From: Larix kaempferi
Lineage: Eukaryota > Streptophyta > Pinopsida > Pinales > Pinaceae
Direction: 5' to 3'
Assembly: GCA_027924585.1 (NCBI GenBank)
Contig: BSBM01000186.1
Span: forward strand, 7,688,001-7,752,000
DNA: 64,000 bases
Shown: positions 22,561 to 35,937 of the stretch, piece by piece
Layout of the letters: the number at the start of each line of letters is the position of its first letter
Numbering within the stretch: position 1 is the first letter of the stretch
Made by a program: the position numbers and the translations under genes
The notes under the pieces: model-generated
The model's database searches: none
What the model was told of the DNA's origin: nothing
Seen by the model: the letters and a program-made list of their open reading frames with translations, nothing else

Positions 22561-25500
22561 AAAAAAAAATTATAATGATATATTGTGATTTGATACATCT
22601 TTGAGATAAATGACATTAACATTAAAGTTATACATATACATGTAAATTTGGTAATTCTTGAAACATAAATGTATAGAGCATCTTATAGATTTATAAAAGA
22701 TCATATTCTATTATATTAAGGAAAATAGATGACATAAAATTAATTGATATGTTATAAGTGTTTGACATTCAATAAATTTTTAAAAAATATATATATATAT
22801 AAATAAATATGTTTCCAAATAATGAAAATGAATGTATGTAGAATGCAGGCAAGTATAGCATAAAGACCAACATATTTTATGAATCATATTTCACGAATTT
22901 TATAATATAGTTAGATTGATATGAATTTATTATTTTATGTTTAATATAATATTTTTAAATATTATAAATAATTATTGAGTAATTTCTAAGTGTAATTTTA
23001 AAAGTAAAATAATTTTTAATCTATTATTATAAAAGAATAATATTTAAATATAGATTTATAACAAAATTTGATGTTGTAAGTTTACATAAATATGGTTTAA
23101 TAATAAGTAATGAGACGATGCAAGTTCACCTGAATATAGTTCAATAATACGCAATGAGGTGATCGAATATTAATGGGGGGAAACAAAAATATTTACAATA
23201 AATAAATAAATATAACAATATAATAAAATATTATTTAGATATTTTATTAACATATTTATTTTATCATATTTGAATTTAAAAAAAAAAAAAAAAAACCTTT
23301 GTCGAGACTTCAACGTATAGTCGAAGGGACGAAACAAACACTTAATCTGAAAGCAAGGAACCGCTAAAACGAGCATGGCAAGCTAAATGCTAAGACGCTA
23401 ATTTCACTACATGCTAAAATCATTAATGAAAACGACCATAGATTTCAACACGTTGATCCTAATAAACTGTTCATTGCACATAAGTATAAATATAGGCATT
23501 ATAAATATAGGCATTAAGGAGCACTGCATTAGGTTTTCCTCGTGATGTAAAATGACAGGGTAGAAATGAATTCCTTTATCTTCTTATATTTCTCCTCTAA
23601 TTTCAGTTCAATTTTGGTACGAGGATGGGGTACTTATGATGAGAGTGGCTTTCAAATTTTTTTTAAAATTTAACTTAAAAGTTAACATTTACACCCATCT
23701 AGAATAATTCAAATGAGTATTACAAAGAATGGAAATTTTTATATGTCAACTAAGAAAGGAAAAGTTGTGTTTTAATCTATTGATGAAATTCCTAGATTGC
23801 ATTAGTTGCAATACTATGTAACCTCATCTAGTTCTATTGAATAGGCTTTATATATTGGACAATTAACATGTTTAATGGTTATGTGAATGTGTAATTTGTT
23901 AGGACAACCACATCTAAACTTTGTTGGTGTTCAATAAGAGAACATGGTGAAATAAACATGGGGTGGTGTTGGAGCTGCTGCTTCCCCACAACAAATTACA
24001 CAAACATTAATGCGTGTATATAGATAACTTAGTACAAGGTACAAGTTAAGTTGAAAACTCGTGAACCTCTCATAATTATATTTACGAATAAAATTTCCAT
24101 TTAAAAAAAATAAAGATAAATGTTATATAGAGTAGTGAAAAATACATTACATATTATTTAGATAAGATAATGGAAGGAAATAAATTGTTGGATACAAGGA
24201 TAGGTATCCTTTTGAATCACATTATGGAAGACACCATGTACTTAAACCAGGGGATTGCATATAAAGCTTATTAAAAGACTATTTTATTAAGGGGGAACAT
24301 GGCTTAGACTAATTAAGTTAAATATTGGTGTAATGGTGCGAAAAGCTTTAAATTAAATAAAATATATTTCGGATTAATCATACCTAATATAATGATGATC
24401 TCAGGTAATAATATAAGAGTCATAAGAATCTCAACACAGTCCTCAACTTAACTCAATTAAAACGGTTGTTATGAAGTTCTAATATGATTGAACATATTAT
24501 GCAATGATGTTCTCGTTCAAGTTGTAGGAGTAGACCAAGGCCTTCACAAAATACATAAAGGTCGCTTGTGAGGGTAGGAAGAGTGGAGATGTACAAATAC
24601 AATGGCATACTAGGATAAATACTAGTAATTACCTTTGCGGTGGTAAGGGTGGAAACAAAACTAGCTACGAGATTGTAAGGAATGAAGAAGTGTTCTAGTT
24701 CTATTAGTTAAATATGATGGTGGAGTCCACTTATGTTTAATAATGCATTGAATTGTTGAATAAATATACATTTGGGTTCAAATATTAAGGGATGATGGTT
24801 ACCACTATTAGTGACTAGGATAATTGTGTTGCTTCCCATTATGTACAGGATCTACGGGTTATATATATATAAGGGGAGGATCATCGATAGAACCAAGAGA
24901 TGCATTAACCAAATATAATAAGGTAGTAAATGAAGTAAGGACATGGTAGGAAGGTAATAAAATGAGAGATAATTGAAAATCAATAACACTTGACCAATAG
25001 TCTAATAACCGTTATAAATCAAGTACTTGGAATTTGTATAAGACTATGTTTTAGGGGAAATAGTGCATTTCCAATTATGAGAAATGATTAAATTAATTAT
25101 TGATGAGAATGAGTATCTTTGTAAAACCGACAAGAAAGGGGGTAAGATTATATGTGTATCTCATGTCTAGTGATAATGTGTAGTTGTATGAGGCACCCCA
25201 AATAGAGGTGGTAGGTCAATATTTAAGGTATGTGTGAATGGATTCCCCTATTGGAAAATTTAATTAGTATTAAGATATGGGAGATATCTATGTATTAAAA
25301 TCAACACCGTAAAATTTCTATGTGTAATGTGCAATTAATCATGTTTCAATATAGTAAGTGGAAAGAGATTGAAGTAACTAGGTATGTGCAAGAAAGGGGT
25401 AAGGGTTATATGCCGCTAGTCTTGCTTAGGTTAAATTGTCATGATGGGGGAAATATGATTGAGAAACAACTAGGATTTAATAATTACAAAATGAACAAGC

Positions 25501-26194
25501 AGTAAATTATTGATGGAATAATGAAGTTACAGTGAATGAATGTGCGCTGAACCCTCAACCAGGTTAAGTGAAATAGTAATACAAGTAAATGGGGTAATAA
25601 TGGAGGCAAAATAGGAACCGATGTACACCTCAATGAATAAAGTTACGTTGTTTAAACCCCTAACAGATACTATCAGTGAACTTAAGCATTCTGGTAAGAT
25701 ATAATTACTAAGAACATTCTAATAAATGATACTTCACCTAATTTAATATTTGTTACAACACTTATGGTTATCAGGGATGCAGATTTCTTATTAACACTAA
25801 GGTAATAATAATGTTTGACCTTAGGATGAAATAACAGGGATCTTCATCTCCTAGGAGAGTTATGCAAATCTTAAAGACCCTTGTAGTCACTTGTTGAATA
25901 ATTAAAGATTATGAACTCTCAGCTCTCCATTTAAAAAAAAAAAATCGTTGATTATTTCATGCTAAGTTGGATCAATATAAGCTTTTGTGATGAGTAAACC
26001 TCTCTGGATGTTATAACTTGAAGGATGTTACTAAACGGTAAAAGTAGGATACTAAGGTGGATAGCACTTGATTATAACCTTAGGGATTCTAGAGATTCAA
26101 TAGAAGGATTAATCTAAATGTTCCTTCAATTATTAGAATACACGTCAAGGGATAAAAGAAGCAAAGCCATAGGATAATATCGGCATATTCGGTC
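22561..26194. other. Gene-free AT-rich interior of element E
   Basis: AT-rich DNA without a readable pol gene, with an A-run at about 23278-23296 and a (TA)n-like stretch near 22790. From about 23900 onward it may be very decayed gag-pol, because the part just before the polypurine tract still matches element D, but I could not match RT or integrase motifs by eye. Confidence 0.45.
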
Positions 26195-26325
26195 AAGTCA
26201 AAGCTAAGTAGGACAAGTATGGCCAACACCTACTATTTGCAAGAATGAAGAGTTTATGTGTCAAGAATTTCCCTGCATTATTATGACCATAACTTCGGGA
26301 CGAAGTTTCCTGAAGGGTGGGTGTA
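26195..26325 (+). pseudogene. Decayed end of pol (chromodomain tail) and polypurine tract of element E
   Basis: GGTCAAGTCAAAGCTAAGTA and the bases after it align with the coding DNA for the last chromodomain residues of element D ([18 protein letters not shown]), but with stops. The shared 3' untranslated phrase TGACCATAACTTCGGGACG follows. The polypurine tract GAAGGGTGGGTGTA at 26312-26325 abuts the LTR and is identical to that of element D. This shows that E descends from an autonomous chromovirus. Confidence 0.75.
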
Positions 26326-27808
26326 TGTAACGCCCCATATTTTGACTAGGCATGTTTACGAGTTAGACACCTTTCACTTTAATTGCTTATTATATGTTGG
26401 ACTCAGCTAGACAGAGTGAACTATATTTTCGGCATGATAGACATGATGATATGTTGTTCCTATGTTTATGATGTTACTATATTCATGCAGTTATTAAGTT
26501 ATGATTATCATGAGATTCCTTGCTTTTATGATGAAAATATATGTTTTAGCGTTTGCATTGATGAAATGTGAAATATATGGTGTTGTACGTGAGTGCCATC
26601 CTATGATGAAATTGATAGAACTGTTATATTCCATGCATACCTGTGATGCAATTGTGACGTGAAATAAAATGATCTTGATGATATGGATGAATTGGTGATC
26701 GAATGGAAATGCTTGTTATAAAATGTGTATTTTGCGGAATACTAACCTACAGGACACAAGGGCTATGGGATAGCGGGATACTTGATCTAATATATGGATA
26801 AGAGCCTATCCATGTAGTAAACCTTAGCAACTGAAAATGATGATACGATGACATCGACCGATAATCTTGATAGCAGCAGAGTATGATTTGATAAGGGTGT
26901 ATACCCGGTATGTTGAGAGGGATGGATGTGTTTCCCACCCTATGTTCCTATGATACCCGAGTTCGTGGGAGGGCCGTGCTGAGACACGCTCCCCATGTAG
27001 TTGTGATGACGATGGTCGGAAGCCTACTAGGAGAGGATAGGTCCACTGTTCAACCGACGCTATCGCTCTCAAGTTCTATGTGGTCAGGTCGGTGAGTCCG
27101 ACATCCACTCTTATACTAGCAGAGGAAGGATAGGGAGGATGGGAACGTAGGTTAGGATGGGAGGATATGATAGTTAAGTAAATTTGAGGGTTGGGTATCC
27201 GTTGATCTTGAGTTAGTGGTAGTAGGTAGCTTTCCTTGTATCTGATTGATTGAACAAATGTAATCATAAAGATAATGAAATGAAATCTTAAAGGTTAATC
27301 GATAAAATAACCGATGATGTTTTAGGAATATTATGATGAATGTATACTTGTTCAGTTTGCATAAAGTATTATTAGTATTAGTTAGCTGTTATGCATAGGA
27401 AATATGACGTATGTTTATAGTACATGTCCGTCTTGTGCATATGCTGGCCACGCATGCACATTATGCACATGCGCGATAATATTGGTTTACAACATACTTA
27501 TCAAGATTTAACAATGTTATAAGTTATCATAGATAACTCAATTAAGTATTTAGTGAATGACTTAATCAGTAAAAGATTATCAAGTTCTAATGTGTAAAAT
27601 AAGTTAATTAGTCCTTGTATGTAAACATTGTAATGAACGATTAAAATAAGTGTCATTAATTGCAAATATCCTCAAGTGAATGTGTCTTCAATATGAAGTA
27701 TGATAGTTAAATATTAATACTAGAATAGTGCTCTATATAATTGTTGATTATGATTAAGTAAAGCATTAATTATATTTCATTATTTATACCCTGAGGTACT
27801 ATATTGAC
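26326..27808 (+). repeat. Element E 3' LTR, truncated
   Basis: Starts TGTAACGCCCC directly after the polypurine tract and matches 16784-18266 over 1483 bp. It stops abruptly after TATTGAC, losing about 1 kb of its 3' end. What follows is unrelated. Confidence 0.9.
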
Positions 27809-28134
27809 TGTAATTTGATTTTATTTATCCTCCTTAAGTCATAATAGTTAACCAATATATTCCATTCAATGTATAGTTGAAGTACTAGTTTGCATATGCT
27901 CTGGTGCCCAAGAGCATTGGAGTAGATTTTAGCCTGGCTCACTTCTAAACATTAATGGTCTCAGTACTTTTTTCAAAGGTATTATCAGCTAGCATGGTCC
28001 TCCTCCTATTCATAGAATGTAATCTTAATTACATACAGTCAAACTATCCCATTGAGTACATTGTTCTCCATCGAGTCTTGTAGGAGATTGAGTGATCATC
28101 ATCCCCGATTGGTACATTACAATATGGATTACAA
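27809..28134. other. Unassigned DNA after the truncated LTR
   Basis: About 300 bp with no gene and no recognisable element. It does not match the missing part of the LTR of E or the 3' region of element C. Confidence 0.5.
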
Positions 28135-29275
28135 ATTATAATGATTAGATGTTTTGAGTTATAGATATTAATGTTTTGAGTTATAGAAATTAAGGATTAC
28201 GGATAGTAATGGTCCCAAGAGATCTTAATTATGGATTATATGTTATTATGGTTAAATGTTAGGATCTATAGTTTTTATTGGTTATAGGGACTCATGATAA
28301 TGTTATTTTTTAAGGTGTAAAGGTTAACATTAGGGTTTATGGATTATAATTTCTTCTAGAGGATAAGGTTTAGGAATTAAAGTTTAGGTGTTATGAAATT
28401 TAAGCGTTAAGCATTCAAGTTTACAAGTCTCAAGCTTTGTATGGGTTGTAATGTTAATGGCTATATGCATTAGGTTTTAAGGGGTTTGAGATTAAATATT
28501 AGAATCCTTATAACAATTAAGGATGACATGCAATAGAAGCTAGATGTTATAGGCGTATTAAGTTAAGTCTTAGGTTCATAAGGCTTATAGGGGTTATAAT
28601 GTAGGAGTTAATATTTAAAATGGCTAGGATGTATTCACGATGGGGTTAATTGTTATATAGGTTAGGGGTTAATGGTTACATGGGTTATAATAGTTAAGAC
28701 TAATTTGAATTATGGGTTATATGGTTCTTAATGGTTAAACCATATCAGAGTTATTGAATTTAGAATGTTCCTAACTTAATGTTGTTAAGGATAATTGAAT
28801 TATAGGGGTTAGAATTAATACTTGTTAATGTAGTAAATAGATCTTGGTTTTAAGGTTTAAAAGGGTTAATAATTATATCTGTTCATGGTTTTATTTTGCA
28901 TTGTAATAACTGGTTATAAGTTTTAGGAGTTGTGTGGTTACAATTTATTGAAAATAAGAGTTCTAAATTTTTGGTCTTATGTTTCATAAGACTTATAATG
29001 AGTAGGGTTGAGGGTTGTAAAATTTAGGTGTTATATTTGTTAAGGGTTATAGAGATTAGTGGTTTAAAGCTACAATGATTTAGGACTTACAAATTTAAAA
29101 ATATGTAGGGTTTATAAGGGTTTTGTTCTAAGAGCTAGTGAAATTAAAAGTTATATGGATTAGATGATATAGGGGTCAAAGTAGATGAGGTTTATAAAGT
29201 TCATGTGTTCCATGGGTTGGGTGTTATAGGGATTAAAGTATATAAGTGTTATAAAGTATAGGTTTTATAATAATT
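28135..29275. repeat. Degenerate TTAGGG/GGGTTAT-like tract
   Basis: For about 1.1 kb the plus strand is poor in C and built from diverged short phrases such as TTAGGGTTTAT, AGGGGTTA, GGGTTATA and TTAGGTTTTAAGGGG. It reads like a strongly mutated array of telomere-type (TTTAGGG) or similar G/T/A repeats. No exact tandem unit remains. Confidence 0.55.
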
Positions 29276-31214
29276 CATATGCATATGATCTAACTACTAA
29301 GCTAAGAGATGTTATCTCCTATGATGATCGAACAAAGAATTAACAAAGGGGTTCCTTCGTTAGAAAAATTTTAAAATCTTGTGTATACATTGTTGAACAT
29401 CGAACTTGGGGCATACTGAGAGTGCTTCTTTGGGAATGAAATCCCTCCATATATTACTAACGTAATTGAATCTGAGTTCCTAGCAGCAAAAAGGAAACAT
29501 GTATCAGGATACCGAGTGAGAAAATTGTTTCCAAACAATTCTCAAAATGGTCCTCTGGATACACTCCACATAATACATTTAATAATTACCCTTATGGCCT
29601 AATGTATACAATCTAAATATGCATTAAAACAATATATACAACCTTATCGTAATTTAAATATTCTGATTAAATTTTATATATAAAGAGAGATGGAAGGATA
29701 TCATTAACTATTAAAAATACCATTAAAATTTTTACTTTTAAAAACATCTAAGAATCAAAATACTAACATTAAAATACACAAATAATAATTATAATCTAAT
29801 AAAAATTTAATCCATTTCAACACCAAGAATAACAAAATTGAATATGCTATATATCATAAAATATATATAATTTTGATAAAACTCAACTACTAATATTTTG
29901 TAAACTCACTTACTAATATCTTTGTTAATCAAATTTAATTACTAATTTAATGCGAAGCCAATTTCTATCATATTGATAATTGGTTGTATCATTTCTAATC
30001 ACTCAAAAGATAAGTATTATTGAGTGTACAAAAAAATGGTCCAAAATGTGAACATGAGCCTAGGTATTATATGATATGTGCATTCACAAATTATAGACCC
30101 AATTTCTGCACGTGACGTCAAATTGGGATCAGTAAACTATATTACCATGATAATGACCAACCTAGAACACTCAATCTACTCTAAATTTTATGCCCCATCA
30201 TTACACAACTGGTTTGGAATTTTGAGGTAGAAAATGTATCCCAAACAAAGCATTTACTATCAAAACTATCTTTATAAGAACTAATATGATTCCTGATGAT
30301 GATTTCAACTGTAAGGGTAAATAGTTTTGGAGGGAAACGACTAACACTACATTTTTCTATTGTATTTTCAACTTATATCCTTGTAATTTTACTCTTGAGT
30401 GTGAGTACTTGTTCAATGTGAAAATAAATTCCAGATCCAATGAGCACACACTTGGCATAATATACCCTTTGTAGGAAAAAAACTTGAAATGAATTAAACA
30501 AACATGCATTTCCTCAATGAAGTACGCAAGCATAAAAACTAGAAATTATTTTCCTACATATGATTCCATCCAACAAACCTTATTAGGAAGTAACAAAGAT
30601 CTATCCAATGTGAGTAATAGAATATGAATTCAAGATTTATTTGAATAAAGTGCTCCAATACTCATTTTTAACTATTTAACAACTAGTGCACAATGGGACC
30701 CTACAATCTAGCCTCCCAGTGAAAATATGGTTTGGGAGAAAATATAGTGTGATTTTGAGATCATTAAGTTTCATACCTTTGGGGTGTTCAAGCATCTCTC
30801 ATTTTTTTCATATCATGAGCTTCTCTATCAAGTAGAGATGCAAACTTTGTTCTATGAACATTTTGGCTATGTTTTATATCATTGTTTCTCTAGAAATAAA
30901 TATCCATTGTTTCTCAAAATAATATTTTTTGATTTTGATTAAACTATTTTGGAAATAATTATAGTATCAAATAAATTTGAATTGTATGGTATATCTTCAT
31001 TACCTCAAACCATATGGTTAGTGACATGCAAGATCAACCTAGCTATACAAAATTGATTTATAGGGAAAAAGAGTTTCAATTAAGGAATTGCAATGCCAAT
31101 TGAGAGTTTTCATGATTATTTATATTTCTATTTCATTTATAAGCTTTTTGTTTTACAAATTAGATTTGTTTAGATATATTTAAAATTTTTGGAATTGAAT
31201 AAATTAATTTTTGT

Positions 31215-31287
<73 letters not shown>

Positions 31288-32097
31288 TTTCTATCAATTA
31301 TTTAACTTGTAATTTATTTATTTTTAAATAAAATAAAAAATTATTTCAATAAAAAATATCTTATTATATGGTTAAATAGATTCATTTTATTATAATACAA
31401 GTGTAAATAATTAAATTATTTCTATTTTCAAAATATTTCATGATTATAATGAGTCACTTATTTCATAATCCAATAGGTGAAAAATCTGAAGTATAATAAT
31501 TTATAAATCAAATTAATAAATAACATAAAATCATTATCTTATGACATGATTATGCCTCTTGCCAATATTATTTATATTTTATCTATCATAACCTTTTAGG
31601 TAGCTACTTATTATTCCTTTTCAACTTCATAATATTTTTTATATCATAAACCTTTATGGTAATTAGTGTTGTTATTCCCTTCCAACTTCCTTTATAAGTC
31701 CATGCGTTTTCTCTTCTAACTAGATTTTAAAATGTCTTCTTCCCTTTTCCATAGAAATTTGATTTTTTATTAATAATAGGAGAATAATAAATATCTAAAA
31801 TAGAAGTACATGAAGAAATAATTCTAATTTTTATTAGTAATATGAGAATAATTGAATATCTAGAAGAAAAAAAAACACTTAACACTAGCCTTTAATCATG
31901 AAGTTAAATTTGAGTTGGAATTTTTCACACATACTAACTCTCATAAGTGGGTTGTAATAAATTCCTCTCCTTATCCAATTTAATTGCCAAACAATAATAA
32001 GATACAATCGATTTTGGGTTTCTTATATACCTCAATGTGAACGCAGGTGGTGCAATGTTTAAATCCAATATAATGTTTAATGCTATCTATAATTAAG
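29276..32097. other. AT-rich DNA flanking the LINE insertion
   Basis: No gene seen. Long A/T stretches and one dinucleotide microsatellite (31215-31284). The LINE target sequence lies at its right edge. Confidence 0.6.
31215..31284. repeat. Compound (TA)n(GA)n microsatellite
   Basis: About 10 TA units run directly into about 24 GA units with one TA interruption near 31254. Confidence 0.9.
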
Positions 32098-32111
32098 TTG
32101 ATGTTGTAAAC
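32098..32111 (+). repeat. LINE target-site duplication, left copy
   Basis: TTGATGTTGTAAAC, identical to 57888-57901. The LINE body starts right after it. Confidence 0.9.
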
Positions 32112-32364
32112 GATAATAGATCAACAGACGGAGGAAATAATGCTCGAAGAAGTGATTACTAGTAATAGAAGCATTCTGGAAGTCTGAAATTAGGGTGAGG
32201 TGCAAGGCACAGTGTTTGTGGGGAAGTATGGTTCGAACCAGGGGAGGGGCCCATCCCCTCCTCCTTGGCCTAATGAGGAGCCAACGACAGAAATTCCACA
32301 GGTGCAATGGGAGGTGGCAGGAATCAGATGAGAGGGTCTCACTAATAAAGTAGAGATTTCGGCA

Positions 32365-33366
32365 TTGGGGATAGGCAAAATGGGGCAGGGAGTCTGTACC
32401 CCTAAGTCTCTTAGTACTCCATCCATCTCGGTGAATCCGACAAGAGTTCAAGAGAGAATCCATCATATGATAGATCACGCACTAATTGGTAAATTCATGG
32501 GCGTCTGGCCTTCTAAGAAAGCGTTAACATGGTGGATTCACTCAACCTGGAAACCTAAAGGACATTTTGATCTCCTACTGGGGTTTAAGGGGTTCTTTAC
32601 TGTGGTTTTTATCAATGTGGAAGACAAGGATAGGGTATTCGAGGGAGGACCTTATTTCTACTACTCAACAGGGTTATTTCTACGAATGTGGAAGGATCAT
32701 TTTAATCCTGACAAGGAGGATCTGTCCATATCCCCGGTCTGGATCAGACTCTATTCATTACCGACTGAATACTGGGATCCTGAAATACTGAAGTCGATTG
32801 GAGGCGCTCTAGGGAATTTTGTTAAAATATCTTACCAAACTAAGCAAGGAAGGTATGTGTCATATGCCCATTTGTGTGTTTATATGAATATCTCTAAAAC
32901 CCTACCTGAAGGGATTACCCTAAATTGGGAAGATTCTGAGTGGTTCCAAACCCTAGACTATGAACACGTTCCTTTTCGTCGTCGACGATGTCATACTCAT
33001 GGACATCTTTCCTGTGACTATCATTTGAATCTACCAGCAGAATTACCTAGTAGAAAACCTCTGGACTAGCCTGATGCATAAGGATTTACCAAAATCACCA
33101 ATAGGAGGAAAGCGGGATGGAGGCATAATGGGGTTGAGCCCAAGGGTAAAGGAACCAGCACAAACCACTTTTCTGCATTGGATCATGATTTGCCAAATCC
33201 CTGTAATCCAAAGGAAGCCCAAAATCCTTCTACTACCGAGGTGGATAAACCTGAAGTGATATTGGAGATTAGAACTAAGGGTAAAAATGTGAAGGATAAA
33301 AACCCTTTGGTAGTTGAGCCGATGGAGGAGGAACTAGAGGATGGAAGTAGGAGACCTGTATCTTGA
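32365..33366 (+). pseudogene. LINE ORF1 (DUF4283-like RNA-binding protein)
   Basis: ORF1 proteins of plant L1 elements bind element RNA. The 234-residue first part shows the DUF4283 pattern (ALIGKFMGVWPSKKALTWWI, FFTVVFINVEDKDRVFEGGP, VWIRLYSLPTEYWDPEIL, IGGALGNFVKIS). A zinc-knuckle-like end follows (FRRRRCHTHGHLSCDYH), in which the expected first Cys is Arg. After stops at 33067 and 33076 the same frame continues to 33366 (FTKITNRRK, then an acidic tail). One base class aside, the frame is preserved across the whole 1 kb. Confidence 0.8.
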
Positions 33367-33641
33367 TAGTATTGAAGAAGCCTGTAAGAACATTGAGGTG
33401 CACTCAATTCCGGAAAATCAACTTAAACTTTTAAAAGATTCCATTCTCAAAACTAAACCCACTCCTACTCTGGAATTGGTCCCCTAAAGCTTAAGTAAAG
33501 TCAAAGGAAATTTAAAGAAGGAGGATCGAAGAGAGGACAGAGATCCAATAGGGAGCAAGTAGGGGAAATTGGGGCTCGATTGGTTGACTTTGGTTAGTAT
33601 CCAATGATCTAGGAAGCTCTCGTATCTGTGAGATATAGTGC

Positions 33642-35516
33642 TTGATGACAATCATTTCATGGAATATTCGAGGGACTAACAGTCCTCATAAAAGAAAGAC
33701 TCTGAAAAGTAAGATTATGAAGGAAAAACCTGCTGTGGTTCTGCTACAAGAAACCAAGTGTTCAGGAGCTCATTTGGAACTAACTGCGCATAGAATTTGG
33801 AAAAATTGTAAGTGTATGATGTCAGATTCTATTGGGCACTCTGGAGGAATAGCGATCCTGTGCGACCCGCAAATTTTGGATCATACTGATTTTCTCTCCA
33901 CCAAGTTCAGTCTCTCTACTGCTTTTCATCTTTTAGGGTCCAACGCGAAGGGGGTGATTCCCAATGTGTATGGGCTGAGCACATATCCAAAGAAGCATAC
34001 TTTCATTACTAGTTTATCCAATCTTAGGATCATATTTGAAGAGACTCACTGGATTGTTGGAGGTGATTTCAACTTGATTAGGTCTCTGGTGGAAAAGAAA
34101 GGGGGTAGGAGAATCCTAACTCCAGAGAATACTCAGTTTGATGAATTCATTGAGAACAGTAAAATGATTGATGTCACTATGGGGAGAAATGGTTTCACCT
34201 AAAATAATAGAAGGGGAGGGGATCATTTGGTGGTGGCTAGGTTGGATAGATTTCTTGTGTCTGAAGGCATTATGCTCTTAGGGGGAACTCTAGACTCATG
34301 TCCGATAGCTTCTGTAGGTTCTGATCATTGGTCGGTTTCCCTTATTTGGAGTAATATTGGAACCCTAATGAATAGGCCTTTCAGGTTTGAAAGTTTCTGG
34401 CTAACCCATAAAGACTTCCATACAAAGGTGGAGGAGTGGTGGAGGAATGCTTTACCTCCTTAGGGTACTAAAATGTATTGTTTTCAACAGAAACTGAAGC
34501 TACTGAAACAACACATCAAAAGATGGAATAAAGACATCTTCGAGGACATTTTTGCTAATATAGCCAAGATTGAGAAACAAATGGAACAAGTCTAGGCAGG
34601 TATCATGAGAAATGGCTTGAATGAGGATCTGTCTTTGGAGGAAAAAAACTTTTCAGATCAGCTTTCTCAAAGGAAAACCCATGAGGAAATGTTGTGGAAG
34701 TAGAAGTCTAGAAACAAATGGCTGACGGATGGGGATAAGAACACAAAGTTCTTCCATAGAGAAACCATTCAACATAGACACCAAAATAAAATTTGCAAAC
34801 TCCGTACCAATGAGGGATTTCTAGTTGATTCTCACAAGGATATTGAGCGGGAACCATATCTAATTTTAAGGACATGACAACAGAACCACAGATTGACCGA
34901 TATACAGCCTACAGGGACATCAAGGAGGTTGTTCCCAGGTTGATTACTAATGAGCAAAATGAGATGGTTATTCATCCCATTGAAATCCAGGAGGTTGATA
35001 TAGCCATTAATCAGATGGAGGATAATAAATCCCCTGGACCTGATGGTTTTATGGCCAACTTCTTTCACCACTTCTGGTATTTGATTAAAACTGAAGTATG
35101 CCAGGTCGTGGAAGAATCAAGGAAAATGAAATGGGTGCTCCCTGCTCTAAACTCTACCTTTATCACACTGATTCCGAAGACTCCAGGGGTAGAGAGACCT
35201 GACTTGTTTAGAACTATCTCTCTGTGTAATATCATCTATAAACTTATCATGAAAGTCATGGCCAATAGACTAAAACCCCTTCTTCCTACTTTGATCTCTT
35301 TGGAACAGACAGGTTTTGTGGAAGGAAGACAGATCCTAGATGGTATTATCCTTGCTAAAGAAGTATTACATTTACTCAAGAGCATGAAGAAGGATGGGAT
35401 GTTATTGAATCTTGACTTATCTAAAGCATGTGATAAACTTAACTAGACCTAAATGAAAGAGTTTATGGAATCCTTTGGTTTTAGCGAGCCATGGATCAAA
35501 TGGATAGTGAATCTTA
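33642..35516 (+). pseudogene. LINE ORF2 part 1: AP endonuclease and first half of RT
   Basis: The endonuclease nicks the target and RT copies the RNA there. The endonuclease starts at ATG 33642 (TIISWNIRG), with VVLLQETK, WIVGGDFNLI and SVGSDHWSV, so its catalytic Asn, Glu, Asp and His are readable. There are stops at 34201 and 34461. A frameshift near 34850 leads into the RT (DNKSPGPDGFMANFF, FITLIPKTPG, LLPTLISLEQTGFVEGR, LNLDLSKACDKLN), with two stops near 35444. The frame is then split by element B at 35517, in the motif PWIKWIVNLM. Confidence 0.85.
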
Positions 35517-35921
35517 TGTTAGGAACCCATGTCAACCCTTCTATTTACTTTGTTAGTATATTGTTGTTGGACGCATATGCTTTGTAAGTCGTCCTATAGT
35601 ATTTGTTGATCCATAGTTTGTCTTATTGTTGTTGGATGCATATGCTTTGTAAGTCGTCCCATAGTAATTGTTGATCCATATTTTGTATTGGCCCATGGTT
35701 TGTATTGACACATGGTTTTGACCTATGGTATTGGCGCCTAGACTTAATATATAAATTTGTGTTGAGACCAATGAAGGTACCGTGAAGTTATTTGTATTGA
35801 GCTTGCTCAAAGGAGGTTGCCCCCTTGATGTGGCCTGCGATCAATATAAAAGTGATTCCGAGTTCTGTTATTTCTGCTATCTCACGTGTTTTCATTAATT
35901 AATTATTGCAAGTTCTCCACA
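35517..35921 (+). repeat. Element B 5' LTR
   Basis: 405 bp, TGTTAGG...CACA, nearly the same as 39420-39823. A TATA box (TATATAAA) lies at 35748-35755. It has the same 65-bp tandem duplication as element A (copies start at 35561 and 35626). Confidence 0.92.
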
Positions 35922-35923
35922 TT

Positions 35924-35937
35924 TGGTATCAGAGCAC
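35924..35937 (+). other. Element B primer binding site
   Basis: TGGTATCAGAGCAC, two bases after the LTR; initiator tRNA-Met type. Confidence 0.88.

Larger units (their letters stand above)
16784..27808 (+). mobile_element. Element E: long-LTR chromovirus relative, no intact pol, truncated 3' LTR
   Basis: The 5' LTR (16784-19299), a primer binding site, about 7 kb of internal DNA, a polypurine tract and a truncated 3' LTR (26326-27808) define the element. The two LTR copies align over exactly 1483 bp with no net indel and roughly 3% differences by eye. The internal part has no readable gag or RT. It holds an antisense host exon (20455-20753) and, just before the polypurine tract, a decayed end of pol like that of element D. 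LTR sequence, polypurine tract and pol end show that E and D are related. Its left flank is GAACC; the right target copy is lost with the 3' LTR end. Confidence 0.85.

Noticed and set aside
32083-32478. 131-codon minus-strand frame over the LINE start
   Set aside because: It spans the LINE target duplication and the 5' UTR, and it is antisense to ORF1 with no motif.
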